Of a DNA stretch of 64,000 nucleotides, positions 18,184-29,188 are shown piece by piece. Source of the stretch: DATBVX01 sp963724625 (GTDB taxonomy: Bacteria; Pseudomonadota; Gammaproteobacteria; Steroidobacterales; Steroidobacteraceae); contig CAVRVO010000030.1 of NCBI GenBank assembly GCA_963724625.1, forward strand, positions 1 to 64,000. The letters are read 5' to 3'. Numbering within the stretch: position 1 is the stretch's first letter; each line of letters opens with the position of its first letter. A program made the translations under genes and the position numbers. The notes under the pieces were generated by a model. It did no database searches, was not told the origin of the DNA, and worked only from the letters and a program-made list of their open reading frames with translations.

Positions 18184-19653
18184 TCACCGCAGCGCTTGCA
18201 CTACCGGGTGCGCGGAGCAGCAGGTCTGGGCGACGAGATTGAAGAGCCAGCCCGGAACCACGCCGAGCACCAGCACTGCGAGCCCGTTGAGACTCAGCAT
18301 GAAGCGCATCGAGCGATCGGCCTCGATCGGGCTCATGTCCTGCGGATCGTCGAAGTACATCAGCTTCACGATGCGAATGTAGTAGAAGGCGCCGATCACG
18401 GAGAAGAACACCGCGACCGCAGCGAGCCACGCCATTCCCTGGTCCAGCACCGCGAGGATCACGTAGAACTTCGCGAAGAAGCCGATGAAGGGCGGCACGC
18501 CGGCGGTCGAGAACATCAGCATCAGCATCACCGCGGCAAACCACGGACTGCGCTGGGCAAGGCCCTTGAAGTCATCGAGCTGATCCGCCTCGAAACCCTG
18601 ACGACTCAAGAGCAGGATCATGCCGAAAGAACCGAGCGCCATGATCACGTACGAAAGCGTGTAGAACATGGCCGCCTGGTAGCCCTGCTGCGTGCCGGCA
18701 AGGATGCCGAGCAGGATGAAGCCGACGTGCGAGATGGTCGAGTACGCCAGCATGCGCTTCAGATTGGTCTGCGCGATCGCGACCACGTTGCCCAGCGCCA
18801 TCGACAGCACCGAAAGAATAGTGAGCATGTCCGACCAGGCCGAGCCCGTCGCGGCCAGGCCCTCCGCAAGAACGCGGATTGCGAAGGCGAATGAGGCGAT
18901 CTTGGGCGCTGACCCCAGGAACAGCGTCACCGAGGTCGGCGCGCCGTGGTACACATCCGGAATCCACATGTGGAATGGAACGGCACCGAACTTGAAGGCG
19001 ACGCCGACCACGATGAAGGCGACTCCGAACAAGAGCCCGACATCACTCGCGTCGCTTTCCGTAAGCGTGCGCGCCACATCGTCGAGCGCGAAGGTTCCCG
19101 TCACGCCGTAGATGATCGAAATGCCGTAGAGGAGCGTTCCCGACGCGATCGCGCCCAGCACGAAGTACTTCATCGCGGCTTCCGCCGACACTCCGGACTC
19201 GCGGTTGAAGGCCACCATCGCGTACAGCGCCAGGGCCTGCAGTTCCACTCCCAGGTAAATGGTCAGGAGGCTATTGCCCGAGATGATCACCATGATGCCG
19301 AGCATCGCGAGGAGCGACAGCACGTAGTACTCGCCGCGGAAGAGCTCACGCTTGGTGAGATAGCCGCGCGCATAGAGGAGCGCAACGCCGACGACCAGAT
19401 AAAGGAAGAGTTTCAGCACGTCGCCCATCGGGTCGGCGACAAACATGCCGTTGAAGGTCGTGACCCGCTCGCTCACGCCCGAGACATAGGTCGTGATGAG
19501 TGCTGCGCCGGCGAGAGTCGCGAGGGTGAGCGTCGCCGTGACCCAGCGCTGCGCGTCGCTCAGGAACAGGTCGATGAGCAGGATCAGGCACGCCGCCAGC
19601 AGGACGAACAGCTCGGCGTAAGCGGGGACCAGGTTGATTGCCGTGAAATCCAT
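18184..19653 (-). CDS. nuoN: NADH-quinone oxidoreductase subunit N
   Basis: 489 residues, 14 predicted membrane helices, one of the three antiporter-like proton channels of complex I. Conserved lysine-bearing segments of the family are visible, including LGVELQALALYAMVAF and KFGAVPFHMWIPDVYHGAPT. It is the last nuo gene, three bases after nuoM. Length and motifs are normal and the frame is intact. Confidence 0.97.
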   Translation of the reverse strand: MDFTAINLVPAYAELFVLLAACLILLIDLFLSDAQRWVTATLTLATLAGAALITTYVSGVSERVTTFNGMFVADPMGDVLKLFLYLVVGVALLYARGYLTKRELFRGEYYVLSLLAMLGIMVIISGNSLLTIYLGVELQALALYAMVAFNRESGVSAEAAMKYFVLGAIASGTLLYGISIIYGVTGTFALDDVARTLTESDASDVGLLFGVAFIVVGVAFKFGAVPFHMWIPDVYHGAPTSVTLFLGSAPKIASFAFAIRVLAEGLAATGSAWSDMLTILSVLSMALGNVVAIAQTNLKRMLAYSTISHVGFILLGILAGTQQGYQAAMFYTLSYVIMALGSFGMILLLSRQGFEADQLDDFKGLAQRSPWFAAVMLMLMFSTAGVPPFIGFFAKFYVILAVLDQGMAWLAAVAVFFSVIGAFYYIRIVKLMYFDDPQDMSPIEADRSMRFMLSLNGLAVLVLGVVPGWLFNLVAQTCCSAHPVVQALR

Positions 19654-19656
19654 ACG

Positions 19657-21177
19657 TCAGATTCCGAGCTTCGACGTCGTGATCTGTTCGACCAGGTGCT
19701 CGACCGTGCCGTGCATGCTGTCGAGCAGTGGCGCCGGCCAAACCCCCAGGAGCAGCACCGCGACCGCGAGCACGCCAAGGACGATGAACTCGCGCGCGTT
19801 CAGATCCTTGAGAGACGCGACGCCCTCGTTGGCAATTGGCCCAAAGATCACGCGCTTGACGAGCCACAAGGTATAAGAGGCGCCCAGTACCAGGGTCGTG
19901 CCAGCGAGTACTGCATACCAGATGTTGGCCTTGAAGCTCGCGATGATCACGAGAAACTCTCCCACGAAGCCCGAAGTCGCCGGCAATCCTGAGTTCGCCA
20001 GCGCGAACAACACCATGAGTGCTGCGAACTTCGGCATGGTATTGATCACCCCCCCGTAGGCACTGATTTCGCGGCTGTGCAAGCGGTCGTACATGACGCC
20101 GACGCAGAGGAACAGCGCGCCCGAGATCAGCCCGTGAGAAATCATCTGCACCATCGCGCCATCGATGCCCATGGCAGCGCCGTTGAGCACGCCGGTATTC
20201 GCATAGATGTCGAAGGCGATGAAGGAACCGAGCGTCACGAAGCCCATGTGCGCGATCGACGAATAGGCGATCAGCTTCTTCATGTCCTGCTGCACGAGGG
20301 CGACGAAGCCGATGTACACGACTGCTACCAGTGACAGAGTGATCATCAGCCAGTCGAGTTCGCGGCTCGCATCCGGTGTGATCGGCAGGCTGAAACGCAG
20401 GAAGCCGTATCCGCCCATCTTCAACATGATTGCGGCCAGGATGACGGAGCCCCCGGTCGGGGCTTCAACGTGCGCATCCGGCAGCCAGGTATGCACGGGC
20501 ACCATCGGCACCTTCACCGCGAACGCCAGCAGGAAGGCGAAGAAGATAAGGAGTTGGGCCGTCAAACCGAGGGGCTGGGCCTGGAAGGCGGCGATTTCGT
20601 AGCTACCGCTCTGCAGGTAGAGATAGATCAATGCGACCAGCATGAATACGGAGCCGAGGAACGTGTACAGGAAGAACTTGATGGTCGCGTACACCCGGCG
20701 CGGCCCGCCCCACACGCCGATGATGATGAACATCGGGATCAGCATCGCTTCCCAGAACACATAGAAGAGGAGTGCGTCCTGGGCCGCGAAGACCCCGTTC
20801 ATCAGCCCCTCCATGATCAGGAACGAGGCGAAGTACTGCGCCACACGCTTCTCGATGACCGTCCAGCCCGCGATCACCACCAGCGCGGTCATGAAGGATG
20901 TCAAAACGATCAGCGGCATCGATATGCCATCGACGCCGAGGTAGTAATCGGAATGAAAGGCCGTGATCCACGGGAAGCGTTCGGGGAACTGGGGGGCGGC
21001 GCTCGCACCGTCGAAGCCCGTGTAGAGCGGGCCGCACGCGATGAGCGTCAGCAGGGATGCGACGAGCGCGATCCAGCGCCCGAGCGGCGCCCTGCCCTCA
21101 CCGAGAATGAGGATCAGCAGCCCCGCCGCGATCGGCAGCCAGATCAGAAGGCTCAGCAGCCCCATACCGCTCGGCAT
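19657..21177 (-). CDS. nuoM: NADH-quinone oxidoreductase subunit M
   Basis: 506 residues, an intact antiporter-like membrane subunit of complex I. It shows VPVHTWLPDAHVEAPTGGS, the proton-channel helix signature, and the internal lysine/glutamate helices (FYVFWEAMLIPMFIIIG). It lies between nuoL and nuoN on the same strand with short gaps, consistent with one operon. Confidence 0.97.
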   Translation of the reverse strand: MPSGMGLLSLLIWLPIAAGLLILILGEGRAPLGRWIALVASLLTLIACGPLYTGFDGASAAPQFPERFPWITAFHSDYYLGVDGISMPLIVLTSFMTALVVIAGWTVIEKRVAQYFASFLIMEGLMNGVFAAQDALLFYVFWEAMLIPMFIIIGVWGGPRRVYATIKFFLYTFLGSVFMLVALIYLYLQSGSYEIAAFQAQPLGLTAQLLIFFAFLLAFAVKVPMVPVHTWLPDAHVEAPTGGSVILAAIMLKMGGYGFLRFSLPITPDASRELDWLMITLSLVAVVYIGFVALVQQDMKKLIAYSSIAHMGFVTLGSFIAFDIYANTGVLNGAAMGIDGAMVQMISHGLISGALFLCVGVMYDRLHSREISAYGGVINTMPKFAALMVLFALANSGLPATSGFVGEFLVIIASFKANIWYAVLAGTTLVLGASYTLWLVKRVIFGPIANEGVASLKDLNAREFIVLGVLAVAVLLLGVWPAPLLDSMHGTVEHLVEQITTSKLGI

Positions 21178-21190
21178 GATTCTCCTTTTC

Positions 21191-23196
21191 TTATCGAGTC
21201 AGCAGCCAGGCAAGCAGCGCCGACAGGCCGATGATCATTGCGAACGCGTAGTGATACAGGTACCCCGACTGCACATGCCGCAGGACGGAGGCCACGACGC
21301 CAATACCGCGCGCCGAGCCATTGACGGCGACGCCATCGATCAGGATCTCGTCGCCAACCTTCCAGAACAGCCGCCCGATCCCGCGGGCGAGCGGCGCGAT
21401 CACGTTCTCGTTGAACCAGTCGAAGTAGTACTTGTTGGCCAGCAGCACGTAGAGCGCCTGCAGGCGACGCTGTACCGCATCCGCCCACGACGGGATTGCG
21501 GAGGAAGAACAGGTACGCGGTGAAAACCCCGGCAGCCGCCAGCCAGAAAGGAGCCGACTGGAATGCCTGCAGTCGCGAAGCTTGCCGGCCCGTGGAATTC
21601 ATGCGCCAGCTCGCCAATCACGTTGTTCTGCTCGAGGACAAAGATCGCCTTGCCGAAGTAGTCCCCGAAGAGGACCGGCGAGACGGTGTAGTACCCGATG
21701 ATCACCGATGGGATCGCGAGCATGATGAGCGGCAGCGTGACGACCCATGGGCTTTCGTGCGGCTTGTGATCGTGGCCGCCGTGCGAGTCATGGTGCGCGT
21801 CATGTCCGTGGCCGCCCTCCCCCGCATGCGCGAACCGCTCAGGCCCGTGAAACGTCAGGAAGATCATGCGGAAGGTGTAGAGCGCGGTGACGAAGACGCC
21901 GAGCAGCACGCACCAGTACGCGTAGTGGGCACCCCAGCGGTGCGACTCGTGCACGGCCTCGATGATCGCGTCCTTGGAATAAAACCCCGCGAAGAACGGC
22001 GTACCGATGAGCGCGAGCGCACCGATCCAGGAGGTGATGGCGGTGATCTTCATGTACTTGTAAAGCCCGCCCATCTTGCGCATGTCCTGCTCGTGATGTA
22101 GCGCAATGATCACGGAGCCCGCTGCGAGGAAGAGGAGCGCCTTGAAGAACGCATGCGTCATCAGGTGGAAGATGCCGGCGCCGTAAGCCGACGCACCGAG
22201 CGCCACCGTCATGTAGCCGAGTTGCGAAAGAGTCGAGTAAGCGATGACGCGCTTGATATCGTTGTTCACGATGCCGAGCAGCCCCATGAAGAACGCCGTG
22301 GTCGCACCGACCACCAGCACGAAGCTGAGGGCGGTCTCCGAGTACTCGAACAGTGGCGACATGCGCGCCACCATGAAAATGCCCGCCGTCACCATGGTCG
22401 CCGCGTGGATCAGCGCCGAGATGGGCGTCGGACCTTCCATCGAGTCGGGTAACCACACGTGCAAGGGCATCTGCGCTGACTTGCCCATCGCGCCGATGAA
22501 GAGACAAATGCAGATCAGCGTCATCGCCGACCAGGTGTGATTCTGAGCGACCTGCAGACTCTCAGTCGCGATCTGCGGTGCCTGCGCAAAGACGGTCTGG
22601 TAGTCGAGCGAGTTGGTGAAATAGACGACCGCCGCGATCCCGATGATGAAACCGAAGTCCCCGATGCGGTTGACGATGAAGGCCTTGAGGTTCGCAAAGA
22701 TCGCACTTGGGCGCGTGTACCAGAAACCGATCAGGAGGTAGGAGACGACGCCAACCGCTTCCCAGCCAAAGAACAGCTGCAGGAAGTTGTTCGACATCAC
22801 CAGCATCAGCATCGAGAACGTGAACAGCGAGATGTAGCTGAAGAAGCGCTGATAGCCGTCGTCATCCGCCATGTAGCCGATGGTGTAGACGTGCACGCAG
22901 AACGACACGAAGGTCACGACCACCATCATCAGCGCCGTGAGCCGGTCGATGAGGAACCCGACCTGCGCGGTGATTCCGTCACTCACCAGCCAGGTGTAGA
23001 CCGGCGCGTTGTAGGTCGGCACGCCATCCACCAGGATCTGCTTCAGCACGATGCACGACAGGACGAAAGAGACGCCCACCGCGCCGATCGTCACCGTGTG
23101 CGCGCCCACCCGGCCGATGATGTGACCGAAAAGGCCGGCGATGATCGCTGCCCCGAGCGGCAGCAGCACAATGGCGAGCAGGATGTCGGGGTTCAT
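21191..23196 (-). CDS. nuoL: NADH-quinone oxidoreductase subunit L (two frameshifts near 3' end)
   Basis: The largest antiporter-like subunit, with the long lateral amphipathic helix at its C-terminus. The start is ATG 23196 (MNPDILLAIVLLPL), five bases from the nuoK end. The proton-channel signature MPLHVWLPDSMEGPTPISAL is present, as is a His-rich loop (HGHDAHHDSHGGHDHK). The last part changes frame twice, near 21575 and near 21480. The fragments QSAPFWLAAAGVFTAYLFF and ANKYYFDWFNENVIAPL continue the family sequence. Both shifts are net +1; removing two bases gives 667 residues, the usual length. The corrected end is the TAA at 21191. Confidence 0.93.
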
Positions 23197-23200
23197 GCCG

Positions 23201-23506
23201 TCAGCCCTGCATCGTGTTGAGGTCTTCGACGTTGATGCTGCGCCGCTCGCGGAACAGGACGACGAGAATGGCGAGCCCAATCGCCGATTCGGCCGCCGCG
23301 ACGGTGAGGATGAAGAACACGAACACCTGCCCGTCGATGTTGCCGAGGAAGCGCGAGAACGCGATGAAGTTGAAATTGACCGCGAGCAGCATCAGCTCGA
23401 TGCACATGAGGAGCAGGATCACGTTCTTGCGGTTGAGGAAGATGCCGGCAACGCTCAGCGCGAACAGGATCGCCGACAGTGTCAGCACATGCGCCAGCGT
23501 GATCAC
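23201..23506 (-). CDS. nuoK: NADH-quinone oxidoreductase subunit K
   Basis: 101 residues with three membrane helices. The conserved intramembrane glutamates are in LLLMCIELMLLAVN and AAAESAIGLAI. The GTG start overlaps the nuoJ TGA by four bases, a sign of coupled translation. The frame is intact and the length standard. Confidence 0.97.
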   Translation of the reverse strand: MITLAHVLTLSAILFALSVAGIFLNRKNVILLLMCIELMLLAVNFNFIAFSRFLGNIDGQVFVFFILTVAAAESAIGLAILVVLFRERRSINVEDLNTMQG

Positions 23507-24106
23507 GGCGATTTCTCCGACTCGACCTTGACGATGCGCACGCGATCCTCGCGTCGGACGGCAACCTGTCGCGAGATGTTCTGCACCTTCTGCCCCGTGC
23601 GACGCCGCATCGTGAGCGCAATGGCCGCGATAATAGCGACCAGCAGGATCACCGCAGCGATCTCGAATGGATACACGTACTTGGTGTACAGGATGGCGCC
23701 GAGGGCTTTGGTGTTGCTGTAGTCAACGGGCATCGGCGGACTGCCCGTAATCGCCTGCTGTCCGAGGCGCTTGACCCAGATGACGTTGACGAGCTCCGTC
23801 ACCATGAGGATGGCGATCAGCGCCGCCGAGCGGTGCGTAGCGCGTGAATCCCTTGCGCAACTCCTCGACGTTCACGTCGAGCATCATCACCACGAACAGG
23901 AACAGCACCATCACCGCACCGACATAGACCAGCACCAGCACGATCGCGAGGAACTCCGCTTCGAGGAGCAGCCAGATCGCGGCGCTGGTAAAAAACGCCA
24001 GCACGAGAAATAAGGCCGAGTGCACCTGATTGCGCGCGGTGATCACTCCGAGCCCCGAGACGACCAGCACCGCGGCGAAGGCGTAGAAGAGAATCTCTAC
24101 GAACAC
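23503..24106 (-). CDS. nuoJ: NADH-quinone oxidoreductase subunit J (one frameshift)
   Basis: A membrane subunit with five helices; VLVYVGAVMVLFLFVVMML is the conserved helix 3 that undergoes a pi-bulge in complex I. It starts at GTG 24106 after GGAAGGGG. A +1 shift near 23825 separates RKGFTRYAPL from the second part (MVTELVNVIWVKRL onward). Removing one base gives 200 residues. The stop overlaps the nuoK start. Confidence 0.93.
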
Positions 24107-24127
24107 TCGGGTCCCCTTCCCTCTCCG

Positions 24128-24616
24128 TTACTTGTACTTTGCATCGGCGGCCTTGTCCGCAGCGATCATGGCCTCGTAGCGCTCGCCCACCGCGAGCAGC
24201 TTGTCCTTGGTCATGATGTTCTCGCCGCGATTCTCCATGTGGTACTCGTGGATGCGCGTCTCGACGATCGCATCGACCGGACAGGCCTCTTCGCAGAATC
24301 CGCAGTAGATGCACTTGAAGAGGTCGATGTCATAGCGCGTCGTACGGCGCGTGCCATCCGGACCGACGTCGGACTCGATCGTGATCGCGAGCGCCGGGCA
24401 TACCGCTTCGCACAGCTTGCAGGCGATGCAGCGTTCCTCGCCGTTCGGATAGCGACGCAGGGCGTGAAGCCCACGGAAGCGCACCGATTGCGGTGTCTTC
24501 TCTTCCGGATATTGAACCGTGATCTTCTTGCGGAAGAAGTGCCGCAGCGTGACGCTCAGGCCCAGGAGCAGCTCCCAGAGCGTCAATGTCTTCACCCAAT
24601 TGCGTACTGATGCCAT
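24128..24616 (-). CDS. nuoI: NADH-quinone oxidoreductase subunit I
   Basis: 162 residues, the peripheral-arm subunit holding clusters N6a and N6b. Two complete 4Fe-4S motifs are seen, CIACKLCEAVCP and CIYCGFCEEACP. ATG 24616 (MASVRNWVK) gives the normal length and lies five bases from the nuoH stop. Because of the frameshift in nuoH, an apparent in-frame fusion of the two proteins exists in the raw sequence; it is an artefact. Confidence 0.96.
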   Translation of the reverse strand: MASVRNWVKTLTLWELLLGLSVTLRHFFRKKITVQYPEEKTPQSVRFRGLHALRRYPNGEERCIACKLCEAVCPALAITIESDVGPDGTRRTTRYDIDLFKCIYCGFCEEACPVDAIVETRIHEYHMENRGENIMTKDKLLAVGERYEAMIAADKAADAKYK

Positions 24617-24621
24617 CGTTG

Positions 24622-25681
24622 CTACTTCGCCCACGGTCCGACCGCAAAGTACGCCATGACACCTTCCACCGCGATCCAGACGAGTGTCACGGGAATGAGC
24701 GCCTTCCAGCCCAGGCGCATGATCTGGTCGTAGCGATAGCGTGGGAACGTCGCCCGTAGCCACAGATATACAAAAATGAAGAATGCGATCTTGAGCGCGA
24801 GCCAGAAGAAGCTCGGCTGTGCGAGGACAGTTGTCGGCGGGCAGGTACCCATCGAAGAACGACAGCCAGCCACCGAAGAAGAAAATCGACGTGAGCGCCG
24901 AGATGAGGAACATGTTGGCGTATTCGGGCAGGACGAACAGGGTCGCGAATGCAGTGCCCGAATATTCGACGTGAAAGCCCGCGACGATTTCCGACTCACC
25001 CTCCGCCACATCGAACGGCGCGCGGTTGGTCTCTGCGACGCCGGAAATGAAGTAGACCAGGAACAGTGGAAACAGCCAGAACCAGTTCCAGGCCAGGACT
25101 CTGCCTTCCTGAGCATGGATGATCGTGCCGAGATTGAGACTGCCGGCCACCATCAGCACGCCTACGAGCGCGAACCCCATCGCGATCTCGTACGCCACCA
25201 TCTGCGCGGCCGAACGCATCGCGCCGAGAAACGCGTACTTCGAGTTGGTGGCCCAGCCCGCGATGATGATGCCGTACACGCTGGTCGAGGTGAGCGCCAG
25301 GATATAAAGGAGTCCGGCGTCGATGTTGGAGAACACGAAATCCGGGGAGAACGGCACCACGGCCCAGGCCGCGATGGCCGCCGCGATCGAAATCAGCGGC
25401 GCGAGCAGGAACAGAAAGCGCGCGGCGTTCGTCGGGAGAATGATCTCCTTCAGGATCAGCTTGATGACGTCGGCAAAGGGTTGCAGGAGCCCGAACGGTC
25501 CGACGCGATTCGGGCCGATGCGTACCTGCATGTAGCCGATCACCTTGCGTTCCACGTAGGTGAGCATCGCGACGCACAGCACGAGCGCGATCACGACCGC
25601 AATCGCGAGCACCGACGTGACGATCGTTTCACGCACCAGGTCGGGGATCGCAAGCCAGTTCCTTTCAAACCAATCGAGCAT
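24622..25681 (-). CDS. nuoH: NADH-quinone oxidoreductase subunit H (one frameshift)
   Basis: The membrane subunit that forms the quinone-binding chamber together with NuoB and NuoD. It has eight helices and the family motifs YVERKVIGYMQVRIGPNRVGP, ETNRAPFDVAEGESEIVAGFHVEY and, after the shift, ALKIAFFIFVYLWLRATFPRYRYDQ. A +1 shift sits near 24830 between YLPADN and VLAQPSFFW. Corrected length is 352 residues. The stop precedes nuoI by five bases. Confidence 0.94.
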
Positions 25682-25708
25682 CTTCGTTTCGTCCGCTCCG
25701 ATTCGCGG

Positions 25709-27890
25709 CTAGCTGGAGGCTGTCTGCAGCGCTTCACGCGTGCGCTGCAGGGCCGGAGCCCGGCGCACGATGGCATCGATGGCATACATTGGCACATCGA
25801 TCGGTGCACCCGCCGGCCGTGAACCGTTGAGCGTGTGCCGCGCGGTGTATGAATTATCGGGTGTCACTTCGCCAATCGCGCTCTTCAGCTCATCGCGTAT
25901 CGCTTCTGAGCTCGTGTAGTCGAAGCCTGCGAGATCCAGCAAATTGCCGAGAACGCGCAGCACCTTCCATCCCGGGCGACATTCACCGACCGGCTTCACG
26001 GCGCCCGCGAAACTCTGCCAGCGACCCTCGAGGTTGACGTAGGTGCCGGAGGTCTCCGCAAACGTCCCGATGGGCAGCAGGATGGACGCGTTGCTGCCTG
26101 CCGCTTCGCTCATGTAAGGCGTCAGCGCGATCACGCATTCCGCTCCGCGCAGCGCTTGTGCCGCACGCTCGACGCTAAGGTCCTTATCGATATCGATTCC
26201 GCCCAGCAACACATAAGCCTTCAGCGGCTTCTCCAGCATCTGGCGCGTGCTGAGGCCGGCGGCCGAGACAGCCTTGCCACCCGCGTCCCGATGCGGAAGC
26301 GCCCCGGCCAGATGCGCACCGGCGGCGTTGGATCCTTCCGCGAGATAACCCAGCTTCGCACCGCTCAGCTCCGCAAGCGCCGCCGCAAGCTGACGCAGGT
26401 CTGCAAATGCGGGATGGCGCAGGGCGAGCGCGCCCAACCAGATCGCGCGACGCTCTCCGCTGAGCAGGGAGTCTGCAATCGAGCGATGCTCGTCAGTGAC
26501 GCTGGCAGCGTTGGCAGTCGCTTCCACGTTTGCAGGCAGACTCTTGCCGAGCCTGCTTCGCGATCGCCGCGACGATTGCTGCCAGCGCATCGACCATCTG
26601 CGCGTCGTCGGCAACTACGTAAGCTGCGACTGGAAACAGGTAGTCGAAGCGGCGCGGATTGAGGAATGAGATCCGCGCCCCGCCCTTTACGGCGGCCTTG
26701 CGAATGCGGTGTGCGAGGAGCGGTACTTCGCGGCGCAGGTTGCTGCCGATGATGAGCGCGCTCTGCAGCTGCTCGACCTCAGGGATGGCCACGCCGAGCG
26801 ACGGAAATATCGGGTCGGACGCCTGATCGCGAAAATCCTGCTGACGCAAACGGTGGTCGATGTTGTTCGAGCCGAGACCGCGCATCAGGCGCTGCAGGAG
26901 ATAGAGCTCCTCGACCGTGCAGGAGGGCGAGGCCAGCGCGCCGATCGACTCTGCGCCGTGCCGCGAGGCAATGTCCTTGAGGGCGAGGCTCGCCTGTTCG
27001 AGGGCGCCTTCCCAGTCGATCGGCTGCCATTCGCCGTCGCGGCGGATCATTGGCTGCGTCAGGCGGTCTTCGGCGTAGATGCCTTCGTAGCTGAAGCGGT
27101 CCCGATCCGAGATCCAGGTCTCGTTGATCGCTTCGTTGTGTCGCGGCACTACGCGCATCAGGCGGCCGCGCAGTGAATGTCCAAACAGATTCGAGCCGAC
27201 GCCGTCGTGAGGAGAAATCAAGGCGTGTTGAGTCATCTCCCAGGCACGTGCGCGATATCGGAACGGCTTGTTGTTGAGCGCGCCGACCGGGCAGAGATCG
27301 ATGATGTTGCCGGAAAGCTCGTGATCGACGCTGTGCTCGATGTAGGTGCCGATCTCCATCCACTCGCCTCGCCCGGTAGTGCCGAGCTCCTGGATGCCGG
27401 CGATTTCCTGGCCGAAGCGCACGCACCGGGTGCAATGAATGCAGCGGGTCATGTCAGTGGAGACGAGCGGGCCGATGTTCTTGTCTTTCACCACCCGCTT
27501 GCGCTCGTTGAAGCGGGAAATGTCGCGGCCAAAGCCCATCGCGAGGTCCTGCAGCTCGCATTCGCCGCCCTGATCGCAGATCGGGCAATCGAGCGGATGA
27601 TTGATCAGCAGGAACTCCATCGTCGCCTTCTGCGCAGCAATCGCGCGCGGCGACTTGGTGAAGACCTTCATGCCTTCCATGACCGGCGTGGCGCATGCCG
27701 GCTGCGGCTTCGGGGCCTTCTCCACCTCGACCAGGCACATGCGGCAATTGGCGGCGACCGACAGCTTCTCGTGATAGCAGAAGCGCGGGATATACACACC
27801 GACCGGATCGGTGACCTGCATGATCATCGCGCCCTTCTTCGCCTTGAGCGCGACGCCGTCGACTTCGATGTTGACCAGGTCGTCGCTCAT
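25709..27890 (-). CDS. nuoG: NADH-quinone oxidoreductase subunit G (one frameshift)
   Basis: The large iron-sulfur subunit of the electron-input module. The N-terminal 2Fe-2S ferredoxin domain has FCYHEKLSVAANCRMC. The His-Cys 4Fe-4S ligands are in HPLDCPICDQGGEC, and a further 4Fe-4S motif reads CIHCTRCVRFGQEIAG. A molybdopterin-oxidoreductase-like domain follows. A +1 shift near 26560 separates AAIAK from RLGKSLPANVE. Corrected length is about 726 residues, the compact form found in many proteobacteria. The start overlaps the nuoF stop by four bases. Confidence 0.94.
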
Positions 27891-29188
27891 GCCGCGGCCT
27901 TCTGGTCATCGACGATGCTGCGACCGCCGTTCTCGATCATGTATGCGAACTCGTCGCGGAAATGCTTCATGAAGCTCTGCACCGGCCACGCCGCAGCGTC
28001 GCCGAGTGCGCAAATCGTGTGCCCCTCGATCCGGTTGGCGACGTCGACGAGCAGATCGAGATCCGACTGGTGGCCCTCGCCGGCGAGAATCCGCTTCAAC
28101 ATGCGATTCAGCCAGCCGGTGCCTTCGCGGCAGGGCGTGCACTGACCACAGGATTCGGACATGAAGAAGCGCGAGATTCGCTCGAGCACCCGGACCATGC
28201 AGGTGGTCTCGTCCATCACGATGACCGCGGCCGATCCGATGGCCGAGCCCGATTTCTTCAGGCTGTCGTAGTCCATGTTGGTTTCGAGCATGATCTCGCC
28301 GCGCACCACCGGCACCGATGCGCCGCCCGGAATGACTGCCTTGAGGCGCCGGCCCTTGCGCATACCGCCCGCGAGCGCCAGCAGTTCCTTGAATGGAATG
28401 CCGAGTGGAACCTCGAAGTTGCCCGGTCGCTCGACGTGGCCGGACACCGAGAAGATCACCGTGCCGCCGGAGTTCGCAGGACCAATCGATGCAAACCACT
28501 GCGGGCCCTTGCGCAGAATGGTCGGCACGGATGCATAGCTCTGGGTGTTGTTGATCGTGGTCGGTGCGCCGTACAGGCCGAACGCAGCCGGGAACGGCGG
28601 CTTGAAGCGCGGCTTGCCCTGCTTGCCTTCGAGCGAATCGAGCAGCGCCGTTTCCTCACCGCAGATATAGGCGCCTGCGCCGATGAAGGTGTAGAGATCG
28701 AAGTCGATGCCCGAGCCCTGGATGTTCTTGCCGAGCAGGCCCGCGGCGTAGGCCTCTTCGAGCGCAGCCTCGAAGCGCGGCACGGGTTCGGCGAGAAATT
28801 CGCCGCGAATGTAGTTGTAGCCGACGGTCGCGCCCATCGCGTAGCCGCCGATTGCCATGCCCTCGATCAGCGAGTGCGGGTTGTAGCGCAGGATGTCGCG
28901 ATCGTGGCAGGTGCCGGGTTCGCTTTCGTCCGAGTTGCACACCGCGTACTTCTGCATCGGCGCGTTGCGCGGCATGAAGCTCCACTTCACCCCGGTCGGG
29001 AAGGCCGCACCGCCACGACCGCGCAGGCCCGAAGCCTTCACGGCATCGATGATCTGCTCGCGCGGCGTCTTCTCGGCGAGGATCTTCTTCCATGCCTCGT
29101 AGCCGCCGATCTTCTGATAGGTCGCGAGCTTCCACGACTCCGGATGCTGGAGCGGTTCGAAACAGACCAGGTTCTGCTCGTAGCTCAT
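27887..29188 (-). CDS. nuoF: NADH-quinone oxidoreductase subunit F
   Basis: 433 residues, the NADH- and FMN-binding subunit. GLRGRGGAAFPTGVKW is the glycine-rich nucleotide site and ESCGQCTPCREG carries the N3 4Fe-4S cluster, with a fourth cysteine in HTICALGDA. Intact; its start overlaps the nuoE stop by four bases and its stop overlaps the nuoG start. Confidence 0.97.
   Translation of the reverse strand: MSYEQNLVCFEPLQHPESWKLATYQKIGGYEAWKKILAEKTPREQIIDAVKASGLRGRGGAAFPTGVKWSFMPRNAPMQKYAVCNSDESEPGTCHDRDILRYNPHSLIEGMAIGGYAMGATVGYNYIRGEFLAEPVPRFEAALEEAYAAGLLGKNIQGSGIDFDLYTFIGAGAYICGEETALLDSLEGKQGKPRFKPPFPAAFGLYGAPTTINNTQSYASVPTILRKGPQWFASIGPANSGGTVIFSVSGHVERPGNFEVPLGIPFKELLALAGGMRKGRRLKAVIPGGASVPVVRGEIMLETNMDYDSLKKSGSAIGSAAVIVMDETTCMVRVLERISRFFMSESCGQCTPCREGTGWLNRMLKRILAGEGHQSDLDLLVDVANRIEGHTICALGDAAAWPVQSFMKHFRDEFAYMIENGGRSIVDDQKAAA

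Noticed and set aside
24128..25681. Apparent in-frame NuoH-NuoI fusion protein of 517 residues
   Set aside because: Produced by the +1 shift in nuoH. The true NuoH C-terminus is in another frame and nuoI has its own ATG at 24616.
18196..25822. Several long plus-strand open frames across the nuo operon
   Set aside because: All lie opposite conserved complex I genes, are extremely rich in Arg, His, Glu and Asp, and lack ribosome-binding sites; they are antisense shadows.
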